Shown one piece after another: positions 26,448 to 34,622 of a DNA stretch of 64,000 nt; position 1 is the stretch's first letter, and every line of letters starts with the position of its first letter. The position numbers and the translations under genes were made by a program. Source of the stretch: an uncultured Granulosicoccus sp. (GTDB lineage Bacteria > Pseudomonadota > Gammaproteobacteria > Granulosicoccales > Granulosicoccaceae); assembly GCA_947492525.1 (NCBI GenBank), contig CANLNQ010000005.1, positions 124,001 to 188,000 on the forward strand, read 5' to 3'. The notes under the pieces were generated by a model. That model made no database searches, was not told the DNA's origin, and worked only from the letters and a program-made list of their open reading frames with translations.

Positions 26448-27236
26448 ATGAAGAAGCTGTCGTTACCTCCCCTGTTTCTGCTTGCCTGTCTGACACTGAC
26501 GGGCGCATCGTCACTGTCGGCAAACACCGTGGCTGTCGAATCCGGGCAGCCACTGAGGCTGGTCGAACTGTTCACCTCGCACGGCTGTTCGTCCTGTCCG
26601 CCAGCGGATCGCCTGCTGGGCACGATGTTGCAGGAGGATGAATCCTTGCTGGCGCTGGAGTATCACGTGGATTACTGGGACGCCCTCGTGCACGGCGGCG
26701 ACGGCAGCTGGAAGGATCCCTTTTCCGATCATCGCTTCACTGAACGACAGCAGGCTTACAACACGGCACCGCTGGCGGGCAGACGGGGGGTATACACCCC
26801 GCAGATGATCGTCAATGGTCGCCATGTGGCTGTCGGTTCGGATGCGCGCCGTGTACGTCAGGCGCTTCGGCAGCAGGATGTGACCGCGCAGGTGCAGATC
26901 GACCTGCAGGCCGTACCGTCCGCTGGGCAGGGCGACGGCGGCGAGCTGGTGATTACCATCGACCCGACGTCTGCACCGTCTGCGTCCCTGGAGGCTGCCA
27001 CGGTATCGCTGGTGCGTTACATCGACAGTGCCACGACCGATATCACGGCAGGCGAGAACACAGGCAGGCAACTGGTCAACCATAATGTGGTCGTGGACGT
27101 CATTGCGCTGGGGCGGGCCGATCAGCCCGGTCCGCTGCAATACCGTGTGGCAGCCCCGTCGGACGGTGAGGGCTGCGTCGTCATGGTGCAGGATGTAACC
27201 TTGTCACCGCTACTGGCCGCCGCCCGCTGCCCTTGA
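26448..27236 (+). CDS. Secreted DUF1223 thioredoxin-like protein
   Basis: A 262-aa protein with a signal peptide (KKLSLPPLFLLACLTLTGASS, cleavage about 25) and the DUF1223 hallmark LVELFTSHGCSSCPPAD, whose CSSC is a thioredoxin-like CxxC. YHVDYWD and YTPQMIVNGR are further conserved stretches. It is probably a periplasmic redox or metal-handling protein; its function is not established. Start is ATG 26448; the frame opens earlier, inside the photolyase coding end. A 132-bp gap with no clear terminator follows. Confidence 0.85.
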   Translation: MKKLSLPPLFLLACLTLTGASSLSANTVAVESGQPLRLVELFTSHGCSSCPPADRLLGTMLQEDESLLALEYHVDYWDALVHGGDGSWKDPFSDHRFTERQQAYNTAPLAGRRGVYTPQMIVNGRHVAVGSDARRVRQALRQQDVTAQVQIDLQAVPSAGQGDGGELVITIDPTSAPSASLEAATVSLVRYIDSATTDITAGENTGRQLVNHNVVVDVIALGRADQPGPLQYRVAAPSDGEGCVVMVQDVTLSPLLAAARCP

Positions 27237-27369
27237 GAGCGCTGTCGGGCAGGCGCGCTGCCGCCGTACGTGACACCGTGGGGTAGCTCAGGTGACCTGC
27301 TTGACATGACGTGTATGGCTTGTGAGTGCTATCTTCTCGTTCCCTGAACCTAGTCCGTAGGAGTCTTAT

Positions 27370-27903
27370 GTGCGCTGGCTGATTGCATGTGTGCTAGCAG
27401 TATCGTCCTCGTTCGCTGTTGCGGACGGGCCTGTCTATGCCGAGCTGCAGTTCGGAGCCGGTGGCGTGGATAACTCGGACCTGAGCTTCTATCCGACTTT
27501 CGGCAGTGTCAATGTGGGTGTGTATGTACTGCCCAACTTTGGTATCGAGCTGTTTGCCGACAGCGGCCTGACCACTGATACCTCGGGGGATTTCGAGCTG
27601 GAGATGGAGCAGGCCTACGGTATCGCGGCGCGCTTCCAGTCGCCACCGATACGCGGTACCCAGGGTTATATCGTACTCGGAGCGGTCAACTTCACGCTGG
27701 ACCAGCAGGCTTCCAGTGCCGGTGCCTTGCCCGCTTCATCGATCAATGAAGACTTTACCGGCGCTCGCGTCAGTATCGGTGTCATGCAGCGACTGGAGCG
27801 TGTACGCAACATGCAGGTCAGTTTCGAATATCGTCACTACAACGCAGGAGAGCCCCTGCGTCTGGATGCCCTGGTACTGGGCCTGAGGTTCAACACCCCA
27901 TGA
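27370..27903 (+). CDS. Small outer-membrane beta-barrel protein (GTG start)
   Basis: A 177-aa protein with a signal peptide (RWLIACVLAVSSSFAVADG, cleavage about 19) and alternating aromatic/hydrophobic strands typical of an eight-stranded OmpA/OmpW-like barrel. The last strand ends in LVLGLRFNTP rather than the usual terminal Phe. TAGGAG stands 6 nt before the GTG at 27370. Its stop overlaps the following lipoprotein start by 4 nt, placing it at the head of the MoxR/Bat gene chain. The function is unknown. Confidence 0.75.
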   Translation: MRWLIACVLAVSSSFAVADGPVYAELQFGAGGVDNSDLSFYPTFGSVNVGVYVLPNFGIELFADSGLTTDTSGDFELEMEQAYGIAARFQSPPIRGTQGYIVLGAVNFTLDQQASSAGALPASSINEDFTGARVSIGVMQRLERVRNMQVSFEYRHYNAGEPLRLDALVLGLRFNTP

Positions 27904-29138
27904 AGATGCTACCGCTTGCCAGTGCCGTACTGGCAACGATGTTGTTGGCTGCCTGTGAAGGCGACTCCAGCCCGTTTGAAGAGGCCGTCGAGATTCGTGA
28001 GCTGAATATCGCCTCCCTGAGCGTGCTGGGTCCGGAGATCACGGTTGACCAGCTGTTTCTGAACATCGGTGAATCCGTCGATTTCGAGGTACAGGGGACC
28101 AATACGGCCGCTCAGCTGGTAGAGCTCAGCGCGGCAAATCGTCAGTGGAAAGTCACCGATTCAAGCGTGGCCACCATCAGCGATGACGGGCGGCTGGTGG
28201 CCTTGGCCAATGGTGATGTCGGCGTGTATGTCACCATCGGCGGTCTGGACTCCGATGTGTATCAACTGACGGTCTCGGATGCAAACCTGGTGGGTGTCAA
28301 CAGCATCACCGGGGCCGAGACGGTTGCTCGCTGTATTCCCGACGATTACCAGGCAACCGGCGATTATGACGACGGCACCGTTCGGGATCTGACTGCCGTG
28401 GCCTGGTCGCTGGCCGCCGCTGACGAGGGCTTCGCTACCCTCGTCAGCAGTCCGGATATCACTGTGACGCTGACTGGTCTGAATGCCGGTGGCGTGACCC
28501 TGACAGCCGCGGTCGAGGGCTTTTCACTGGGCTACGATGTCGCCATCAGCGATACGCTGGATTCGATTCTGATCACACCCGGCTCGGCAACCGTGGATGT
28601 GGACGATACCCAGAACTTCGTGGCAACCGGCCTGTATACCGACGCGGACGATGCCGATACGGATCGGGTTGCCATTACCGAATCGGTGAGCTGGCAGATA
28701 TCGGATACCGATGTGGCGACCGTCAGCAATGCTCAGGGTTCTGGTGGCTTGCTCACCGGTGTGGATGAGGGCAGCGCGACGCTGACTGCCAGTTGTGGCG
28801 ACCTGCTTGCCGAAACGCAGGCGGTCATCTCGGTGGAAGAGAGCGACGACGAGCTGGCATTCAATTTCGGCTCCTTCTATCAGCTGGACGCCGACAGCTC
28901 GGGTGTGTTCCTGAGAGTATCCCCGGGCTCGAGCTACAGCTCCTCTGACCAGCTGGATAACGATGATCTGGACTGGGACGTGACGACCGATGAAGACTTC
29001 GACCCCATCGAGTTGACCGAAGATGGCGATAACGCCGGCTTCATCGTGCCCAATTCCAGTACCGGGCAGGCGACCGTCACCGTGACCGATTCCAGCGGCA
29101 ACACAGCGAGCATTGACATAGAGGTGGTTGATAATTGA
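27900..29138 (+). CDS. Lipoprotein with bacterial Ig-like (Big2) repeats
   Basis: A 412-aa lipoprotein. The signal peptide ends in the lipobox LLAAC (Cys19), and the +2 Glu predicts outer-membrane sorting. The mature part contains at least two Big2/BID_2-type Ig-like modules, for example SSVATISDDGRLVALANGDV near residue 90 and TDVATVSNAQGSGGLLTG near 270, and an acidic C-terminus. It overlaps the preceding barrel gene and the following moxR gene by 4 nt each. A surface or periplasmic scaffold role is inferred. Confidence 0.83.
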   Translation: MKMLPLASAVLATMLLAACEGDSSPFEEAVEIRELNIASLSVLGPEITVDQLFLNIGESVDFEVQGTNTAAQLVELSAANRQWKVTDSSVATISDDGRLVALANGDVGVYVTIGGLDSDVYQLTVSDANLVGVNSITGAETVARCIPDDYQATGDYDDGTVRDLTAVAWSLAAADEGFATLVSSPDITVTLTGLNAGGVTLTAAVEGFSLGYDVAISDTLDSILITPGSATVDVDDTQNFVATGLYTDADDADTDRVAITESVSWQISDTDVATVSNAQGSGGLLTGVDEGSATLTASCGDLLAETQAVISVEESDDELAFNFGSFYQLDADSSGVFLRVSPGSSYSSSDQLDNDDLDWDVTTDEDFDPIELTEDGDNAGFIVPNSSTGQATVTVTDSSGNTASIDIEVVDN

Positions 29139-30127
29139 GTACCCTGGAAACAGTTGACCGGCTGCGCAAGCAGCTGGAGGCGTCGGTGGTGGGCCAGCCT
29201 GTGCTGGTCAACCGCCTGCTGATCGCCCTGCTGGTCGATGGTCATCTGCTGGTTGAAGGCGCACCGGGCCTGGCCAAGACCCGAGCGATCAAGGCACTGG
29301 CCGATCGAATCGAAGCGAACTTTCAGCGTATCCAGTTCACGCCGGATCTGCTGCCGGCGGATCTGACCGGTACCGAGGTCTATCGTCCGGCTGACGGCAG
29401 CTTTGCCTTTCAGCAGGGGCCATTGTTCAACAACCTGATTCTGGCCGATGAAGTCAACCGGGCGCCGGCCAAGGTGCAATCGGCTCTGCTGGAGGCGATG
29501 GCCGAACAGCAGATTTCGGTCGGGCATCAGACCTATGTATTGCCCACGCCCTTCATGGTCATGGCAACGCAGAATCCGATCGAACAGGAAGGCACCTATC
29601 CCTTGCCTGAAGCGCAGCTGGACCGATTTCTGATGCAGGTGCTGATCGACTACCCCGATTCGCGCCACGAGGCGCACATCCTGCGGCTGGTTCGCGCCGA
29701 GGCGCTGGCTGCGAGCCAGTCCGGCAAGAGCGTGCAGGAGACCCCTGCGGTGCCGATGGAAGACGTGTTCACCCTGAACGATCTGTTTGCGGCCCGGCGC
29801 GAAGTCCTGGAAGTCTTCATGTCGGAGGACATCGAGAACTACATCGTGAGACTGATTGTCGGTAGTCGCCAGCCGGCGCGCCACGACGAGGATCTGGATC
29901 GCTGGCTGCAGTACGGCGCCAGCCCGCGCGGCACCCTGTGCATGGATTCCTGTGCCCGGGCCCATGCCTGGCTGGCCGGACGGGATTATGTATCGCCGGC
30001 CGATGTACAGTCGGTCATCCATGATGTGTTGCGGCATCGCCTGTTGCTGTCCTTCGAGGCCGAGGCGGATGGTGTGACAGCCGACGATGTCATCGACCGC
30101 CTGCTGCAGATGATTGCGGTGCCGTGA
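29135..30127 (+). CDS. MoxR-family AAA+ ATPase
   Basis: A 330-aa AAA_3 ATPase with Walker A EGAPGLAKT, Walker B ILADEVNRAP, sensor stretch ATQNPIEQEGTYPLPEAQLDRF and a C-terminal lid domain. MoxR proteins act as chaperones that activate VWA/DUF58 partner complexes. Initiation is at TTG 29135, overlapping the lipoprotein stop by 4 nt; GAGGTGG stands about 8-14 nt upstream. It is the first of the conserved MoxR-DUF58-DUF4381-VWA-VWA-TPR-BatD block. Confidence 0.92.
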   Translation: MSTLETVDRLRKQLEASVVGQPVLVNRLLIALLVDGHLLVEGAPGLAKTRAIKALADRIEANFQRIQFTPDLLPADLTGTEVYRPADGSFAFQQGPLFNNLILADEVNRAPAKVQSALLEAMAEQQISVGHQTYVLPTPFMVMATQNPIEQEGTYPLPEAQLDRFLMQVLIDYPDSRHEAHILRLVRAEALAASQSGKSVQETPAVPMEDVFTLNDLFAARREVLEVFMSEDIENYIVRLIVGSRQPARHDEDLDRWLQYGASPRGTLCMDSCARAHAWLAGRDYVSPADVQSVIHDVLRHRLLLSFEAEADGVTADDVIDRLLQMIAVP

Positions 30128-31116
30128 GCGGTTCGGCGCTGCATCGGCCTGGTGGCCGCATCAGTCTCGATTTCGCCTCACCTGCCAGTACCTCCCTGGA
30201 CGAGCTGGTGCGTCTGCGCACGGCGGCCAAGGCCTTGCAGCGACAGGTCAGGCAACGCAGCGCTGCGCCCATGAGTGGTGGTTCGGTGTCGAGGCGATTG
30301 GGCAGAGGCCTGGATTTTGCCGAAGTGCGCGAGTATCAGCCTGGTGATGATGTGCGCATGATCGACTGGAAGGTGACTGCCCGCTCGGGCAAGGCCCACA
30401 CCAAGTTGTTCGTTGAAGAGCGTGAACGCCCGGTGTTGCTGGTGGTGGATTTCCGCGCTGGCATGCGTTTTGGCACACAGGGGATGTACAAGTCGGTACT
30501 GGCTGCACGTCTGAGTGCATTGCTGGGCTGGTGCGCCGTGTCGGGACATGATCGGGTGGGTGGTTTCGTGTTTACCGATGACTGGCATGATGAGATCCGG
30601 CCACAGACCGGCAGACGTGGTCTCATGAGTCTGTTCCGTGCCATTCACCATAGCCAGCAACGCATACCGCAGCCCGGTGGTGATCAACTGGCAAGAACCC
30701 TGCAGCGACTGCGTCATGGCGTACATGGCGGCAGCACCGTGGTGTTGCTCAGTGATTTCAACGGCTTCGACGATGCAGCGCACTCGGCGCTGGGCAGCGC
30801 GCTGCAGTCACTCGATGTCATGGCAGTGCATATCTGCGACCCGCTGGACGTCAATCTGCCACCGGCGGGTCGGTATCCGATGATCAGCCGGGCGGGGCAG
30901 TCGAAGAAGCGTTTCATGCTGTCGATATCCGGCGGCAGTGAGCGCGAAGAATATCGCCAGGCCTTCGAAGAGCGGGCCGAGTCCGTGCGACAACTGTTCG
31001 CCCGGCATGGACATTTTCATACGCTGGCCATGACCAATGGCTCGTTGCGGGATACCGCGAGTGCCATCATGGCGCGGCAAGCGCTGCCCACCTCTCTGAT
31101 ACCGCCGCTGGCATGA
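30124..31116 (+). CDS. DUF58 domain protein
   Basis: A 330-aa soluble protein with the DUF58 signature GRGLDFAEVREYQPGDDVRMIDWKVTARSG (positions about 60-90) followed by a VWA-like fold (LLVVDFRAGM). This family is the usual first partner of MoxR. Initiation is GTG 30124, overlapping the moxR stop by 4 nt. The role is inferred: an adaptor in a MoxR-dependent complex at the membrane. Confidence 0.9.
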   Translation: MSGSALHRPGGRISLDFASPASTSLDELVRLRTAAKALQRQVRQRSAAPMSGGSVSRRLGRGLDFAEVREYQPGDDVRMIDWKVTARSGKAHTKLFVEERERPVLLVVDFRAGMRFGTQGMYKSVLAARLSALLGWCAVSGHDRVGGFVFTDDWHDEIRPQTGRRGLMSLFRAIHHSQQRIPQPGGDQLARTLQRLRHGVHGGSTVVLLSDFNGFDDAAHSALGSALQSLDVMAVHICDPLDVNLPPAGRYPMISRAGQSKKRFMLSISGGSEREEYRQAFEERAESVRQLFARHGHFHTLAMTNGSLRDTASAIMARQALPTSLIPPLA

Positions 31117-31622
31117 ACGATACCGACAGCCAGGCCTTGCTGGATCAGCTTCGCCCCGTGCAGCTTCCCGATGTCAGCCCCTGGCCGGCGCCAGGCTGGT
31201 GGGTCGTTCTGGCGGTGCTGCTCGCCCTGCTGTGCATTGCGCGTCATCTCCGCCGCCGCCATCAGGCTCGGCTGTGGCAGAGAGAAGCGGTTGCCGAGCT
31301 ACGACGCATCCGAGCGCTGTCGTCGGAACAGCCCGTCAATCAGACCTTGTCGGAATGCTCGAAGCTGGCTCGGCGCGTATTGTTGTCGGTGCTGGGGCGC
31401 GAGAAGGTGGCCGGTCTGCAGGGCCGTGCCTGGCTCGATGCACTGGATGCCGTGACCGGACGGGCGTTGTTTGCCGCCGGGTTTGGCCGCTTGCTGGAGA
31501 CGGGGCCCTACGAGCGTGCCCCGGAGGTCGAGCAGCATGATCTTGATTCTCTGTTCGATGCGATGGAGGAACTGATTCGGGCCGCCGGACGGCAGTCCTC
31601 ACAGCGGGTAGCCGGTTCATGA
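31113..31622 (+). CDS. DUF4381 domain membrane protein
   Basis: A 169-aa protein with one transmembrane helix (about 27-48, WWVVLAVLLALLCIARHL) and a cytoplasmic helical domain, matching DUF4381 proteins found between DUF58 and VWA genes in proteobacterial Bat clusters. The opening QLRPVQLPDVSPWPAPGWW is typical. It overlaps both neighbours by 4 nt. The function is unknown. Confidence 0.82.
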   Translation: MNDTDSQALLDQLRPVQLPDVSPWPAPGWWVVLAVLLALLCIARHLRRRHQARLWQREAVAELRRIRALSSEQPVNQTLSECSKLARRVLLSVLGREKVAGLQGRAWLDALDAVTGRALFAAGFGRLLETGPYERAPEVEQHDLDSLFDAMEELIRAAGRQSSQRVAGS

Positions 31623-32626
31623 CGCTGCCTGTCGACATCGTCTGGGCCCAGGCCTGGGCCCTGTGGTTGCTGCCGTTGCCGCTGCTGGTGTATTTCGGGC
31701 TGCCGCCACGGCAGCAGAGTCCTGACCGAGCCTTGCGCGTACCGGACAGCCAGCGGTACGAATCCCTGACGCAGAACAGCATACCGGCCGGGCGACGGCA
31801 CTGGCTGCGTCTGTTGTTGCTGGCGCTTGCCTGGTGTGCGCTCTTGCTGGCGGTGGCACGGCCGCAGAGTTTCGGGGAGCCGGTGGGCGTGCCCTTGACC
31901 GGCAGAGATCTGATGCTGTGCATCGACATCTCCGGCAGCATGCGCGAAACCGATCTGTACGCGGGCAACAACCGGGCAACGCGGATGGCGGTGGTCAAAC
32001 AGGTTGCCAGTGATTTTGTCGAGCGTCGAGACGGTGACCGGATCGGGCTGGTGATGTTCGGCTCACAGGCCTATGTGCAGACGCCGCTGACGCTCGATCA
32101 TGAGACCGTGCAGCATTTCCTGGCTGAAGCTGCCGTGGGGCTGGCAGGTCGCTCGACCGCGATCGGTGATGCCATCGGACTGGCGGTGAAGCGGCTGCGG
32201 GATCGACCGGAAGCGTCGCGAGTGATCATCCTGCTCACCGATGGGGAGAATTCGGCCGGGGTGGTGGACCCGCTGGCAGCGGCGCGTCTGGCTGCCGAAA
32301 ACAATATCCGGATTCACGCGATCGGTGTCGGCGCTGACGCCCGCGCCGGTTTCAATGCGCCGTTTGGAGCGCGCACCACCGAACTGGATGAAGAGACGCT
32401 GCGGGGCATCAGCGAGTCCACCGGCGGGCAGTATTTTCGGGCGCGCAACCAACAGGAGCTGGCGAACATCTATCGTGAAATCGATCGACTCGAGCCGACC
32501 GAGCAGGATGCCGAGCAATTCCGGCCGTTGCGCGAATTGTTTGCCTGGCCTCTGGGCCTGGCTCTGTTGCTCTCCGTGCTCTGGGCATTGGCAGATGTAC
32601 TGCCGGCAGGAAGAGGCCGCCCATGA
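31619..32626 (+). CDS. VWA-domain membrane protein, BatA-like
   Basis: A 335-aa protein with N-terminal hydrophobic helices, a von Willebrand A domain and a C-terminal helix. The MIDAS motif DISGSM (DxSxS) is intact near residue 103, with the downstream Thr and Asp positions (LTDGENSAG). It is a BatA-type partner of MoxR, probably binding a metal-dependent ligand in the periplasm. It overlaps both neighbours by 4 nt. Confidence 0.88.
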   Translation: MTLPVDIVWAQAWALWLLPLPLLVYFGLPPRQQSPDRALRVPDSQRYESLTQNSIPAGRRHWLRLLLLALAWCALLLAVARPQSFGEPVGVPLTGRDLMLCIDISGSMRETDLYAGNNRATRMAVVKQVASDFVERRDGDRIGLVMFGSQAYVQTPLTLDHETVQHFLAEAAVGLAGRSTAIGDAIGLAVKRLRDRPEASRVIILLTDGENSAGVVDPLAAARLAAENNIRIHAIGVGADARAGFNAPFGARTTELDEETLRGISESTGGQYFRARNQQELANIYREIDRLEPTEQDAEQFRPLRELFAWPLGLALLLSVLWALADVLPAGRGRP

Positions 32627-33624
32627 GCGCTGCCTGGGAAGCCCTCCACTGGATGCGCCCTGCCTGGCTGTGGGGATTCCTGCCCTTGGTGCTGGCCTTG
32701 CTCTACCGCTTGCGACCGGGCTCGGGACGCGGCGGCTGGGACGCCATCGTTGAACCGGCCTTGCAACCGTATGTCATCGAAGGTGAGGTGAAAAGCCGGC
32801 GAGCGGGGACACTGTTGCTGTTTGCCGCCTGGGCCCTGTCCCTGCTGCTGTTGGCAGGACCGGTCTGGCAGCAGCGCGAAGTGCCGGTATTCGAGGCCGA
32901 GCAGGCGCAACTGGTTCTGTTCGACCTGTCGCGATCCATGCTGACTGATGACCTGCCTCCAGACCGCCTGACTCGGGCAAGATTCAAGCTGATGGATCTG
33001 CTTGCACGCAGTCAGGGACGGCAGACGGGATTGATCGCCTTTGCCGAACGCCCCTATGTGATCAGCCCGCTGACCGATGATGCGAGAACCATCGAAGCCT
33101 TCGTGCCCTCCCTGTCTCCGGAAATCATGCCCGTACAGGGCAGTCGGCTGGATCTGGCCATCGAGCGGGCGATGCAGCTGTTCGAGCAGGCTTCGGTGGC
33201 ATCGGGGCACATCATTCTGATCAGCGATGCACCGGCAGCCAGTCGTGATATCGATGCTGCCCGCGCGGCCAGGCAGACCGGTCACCGTGTATCCGTGCTG
33301 GCCGTGGGTACTGCCACCGGTGCGCCGCTACGCGGTGCAGACGGACAGTTTCTCCAGTATGCCAATGGCTCGATAGTGGTGCCGCAACTGGATATGGAGT
33401 CCTTGCGAGCAGTGGCGTCGGCCGGTGGTGGCACGGCGGTATCCTTGAGTACGACCACGGACGATCTGGATGCACTGGATGCTGTGCTGAGCGGTGTGAG
33501 CCTGTCGGGTGATGTCGATGAGCAGGCTGCCAGAAAGGTCTATTGGGTCGAGTATGCACCGTGGATGTTGTGGCCGTTGCTGGGCATGCTGTTGCTGGCC
33601 TTCCGGCGAGGGGTGGCCACATGA
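32623..33624 (+). CDS. VWA-domain membrane protein, BatB-like
   Basis: A 333-aa protein with two N-terminal helices (about 12-30 and 60-80), a VWA domain and a C-terminal helix (WMLWPLLGMLLLAFRRG). The MIDAS motif reads DLSRSM (DxSxS), with SDAPAASRD downstream. It is the BatB-type partner of the preceding gene. The product lies between BatA and the TPR protein with 4-nt overlaps on both sides. Confidence 0.86.
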   Translation: MSAAWEALHWMRPAWLWGFLPLVLALLYRLRPGSGRGGWDAIVEPALQPYVIEGEVKSRRAGTLLLFAAWALSLLLLAGPVWQQREVPVFEAEQAQLVLFDLSRSMLTDDLPPDRLTRARFKLMDLLARSQGRQTGLIAFAERPYVISPLTDDARTIEAFVPSLSPEIMPVQGSRLDLAIERAMQLFEQASVASGHIILISDAPAASRDIDAARAARQTGHRVSVLAVGTATGAPLRGADGQFLQYANGSIVVPQLDMESLRAVASAGGGTAVSLSTTTDDLDALDAVLSGVSLSGDVDEQAARKVYWVEYAPWMLWPLLGMLLLAFRRGVAT

Positions 33625-34622
33625 GCGTCAGGGTTGCCGTGGTCGTGCTTGGTATGCTCAGCCTCGCGGGCAGTAGCCGGGTTCTCGCGGACTGGCAGGA
33701 TTGGTGGCAGACCAGAGAACAACAATCGGCGGAAGCGTTCGAGCAGTCCGATCATGAGCGTCTGTTGCAAAGAGCGCCCGATGCCGCCTGGCGTGGCCTG
33801 GGTCACTATCAGGCGGGTGACTTCGATGCCGCGGCCGGCGCCTTTGGCGAACGCGCCGCCGAACTGCAGCAGCAGGGTAATCTCGATGCCGCCAATCGGG
33901 CCTTGTACAATCAGGGGGTCAGTGAGGTGCGCGCCGGGCGCTATGACGACGCCATCGACCACTTCGATACGGTGCTGGAATCCGATCCGTCTTTCGTCGA
34001 TGCCCTAAGCAATCGGGAAATCGCCGAGCAATTGAAGCAATTGCAGCAGCAACAGGAACAGCCGTCTCAATCGCAGTCCGGTGATGAAGGGGAGCCGGGT
34101 GAGGGACAGCAAGAGGGTGAGCCCGGGCAGTCAGGCGATCAGTCCGAGCAGGGGCAGAGCGGTGATCAGGACGGCAGCGACGAGCAGGGCCAGTCGGCTG
34201 ATTCGACCGCAGAGAATCAGGACGGTGCGGGTCAGGATGTCTCGGCAGGCTCGGCATCGGCCGAAGAGAATGCCGCCGAATCCGGCGAGTCCGCAGAGCA
34301 GGATACGGCAGCAACCGGCGCGCAGGATGATGACGGCGCGAGCGGCGAGACCGAGGCTGAGCGGCAGGCTGCCAGTGATGCGGCGCAGCGTGCGCTGGAT
34401 GCCGAAGCGCGGCAGGCAGGGGATGCATCTGCTGAACCCTCTGACAGCACCGATGCCACCTCGGGTATTGACGAGGAGCGACCCTTGTCCGAGAGCGAGC
34501 AGGCCACCGAGCAGCTGCTGCGCCGTATCCCTGATGACCCGGCAGGATTATTGCGCCGCAGGTTGCAACAGAGTCATCGAATCGAGTATCCGGAGGCAAG
34601 AGATGGGCGTGAAGCCTGGTAA
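33621..34622 (+). CDS. TPR protein with acidic low-complexity tail, BatC-like
   Basis: A 333-aa secreted or anchored protein: signal sequence (VRVAVVVLGMLSLAGSSRVLAD), two to three TPR repeats (about 55-135, WRGLGHYQAGDFDAAAGAF and NQGVSEVRAGRYDDAIDHF) and then about 150 residues rich in Gln, Ser, Glu, Asp and Gly. The tail ends with a conserved-looking basic/helical segment (EQLLRRIPDDPAGLLRRRL), which is the usual BatC end. The ATG at 33621 overlaps the BatB stop by 4 nt. Its last 20 nt overlap the predicted batD start. Confidence 0.87.
   Translation: MSVRVAVVVLGMLSLAGSSRVLADWQDWWQTREQQSAEAFEQSDHERLLQRAPDAAWRGLGHYQAGDFDAAAGAFGERAAELQQQGNLDAANRALYNQGVSEVRAGRYDDAIDHFDTVLESDPSFVDALSNREIAEQLKQLQQQQEQPSQSQSGDEGEPGEGQQEGEPGQSGDQSEQGQSGDQDGSDEQGQSADSTAENQDGAGQDVSAGSASAEENAAESGESAEQDTAATGAQDDDGASGETEAERQAASDAAQRALDAEARQAGDASAEPSDSTDATSGIDEERPLSESEQATEQLLRRIPDDPAGLLRRRLQQSHRIEYPEARDGREAW

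Noticed and set aside
34081-34602. Upstream start for batD inside batC
   Set aside because: The frame is open by chance through the low-complexity batC tail; GGAGG before ATG 34603 and the 20-nt overlap give a better start.
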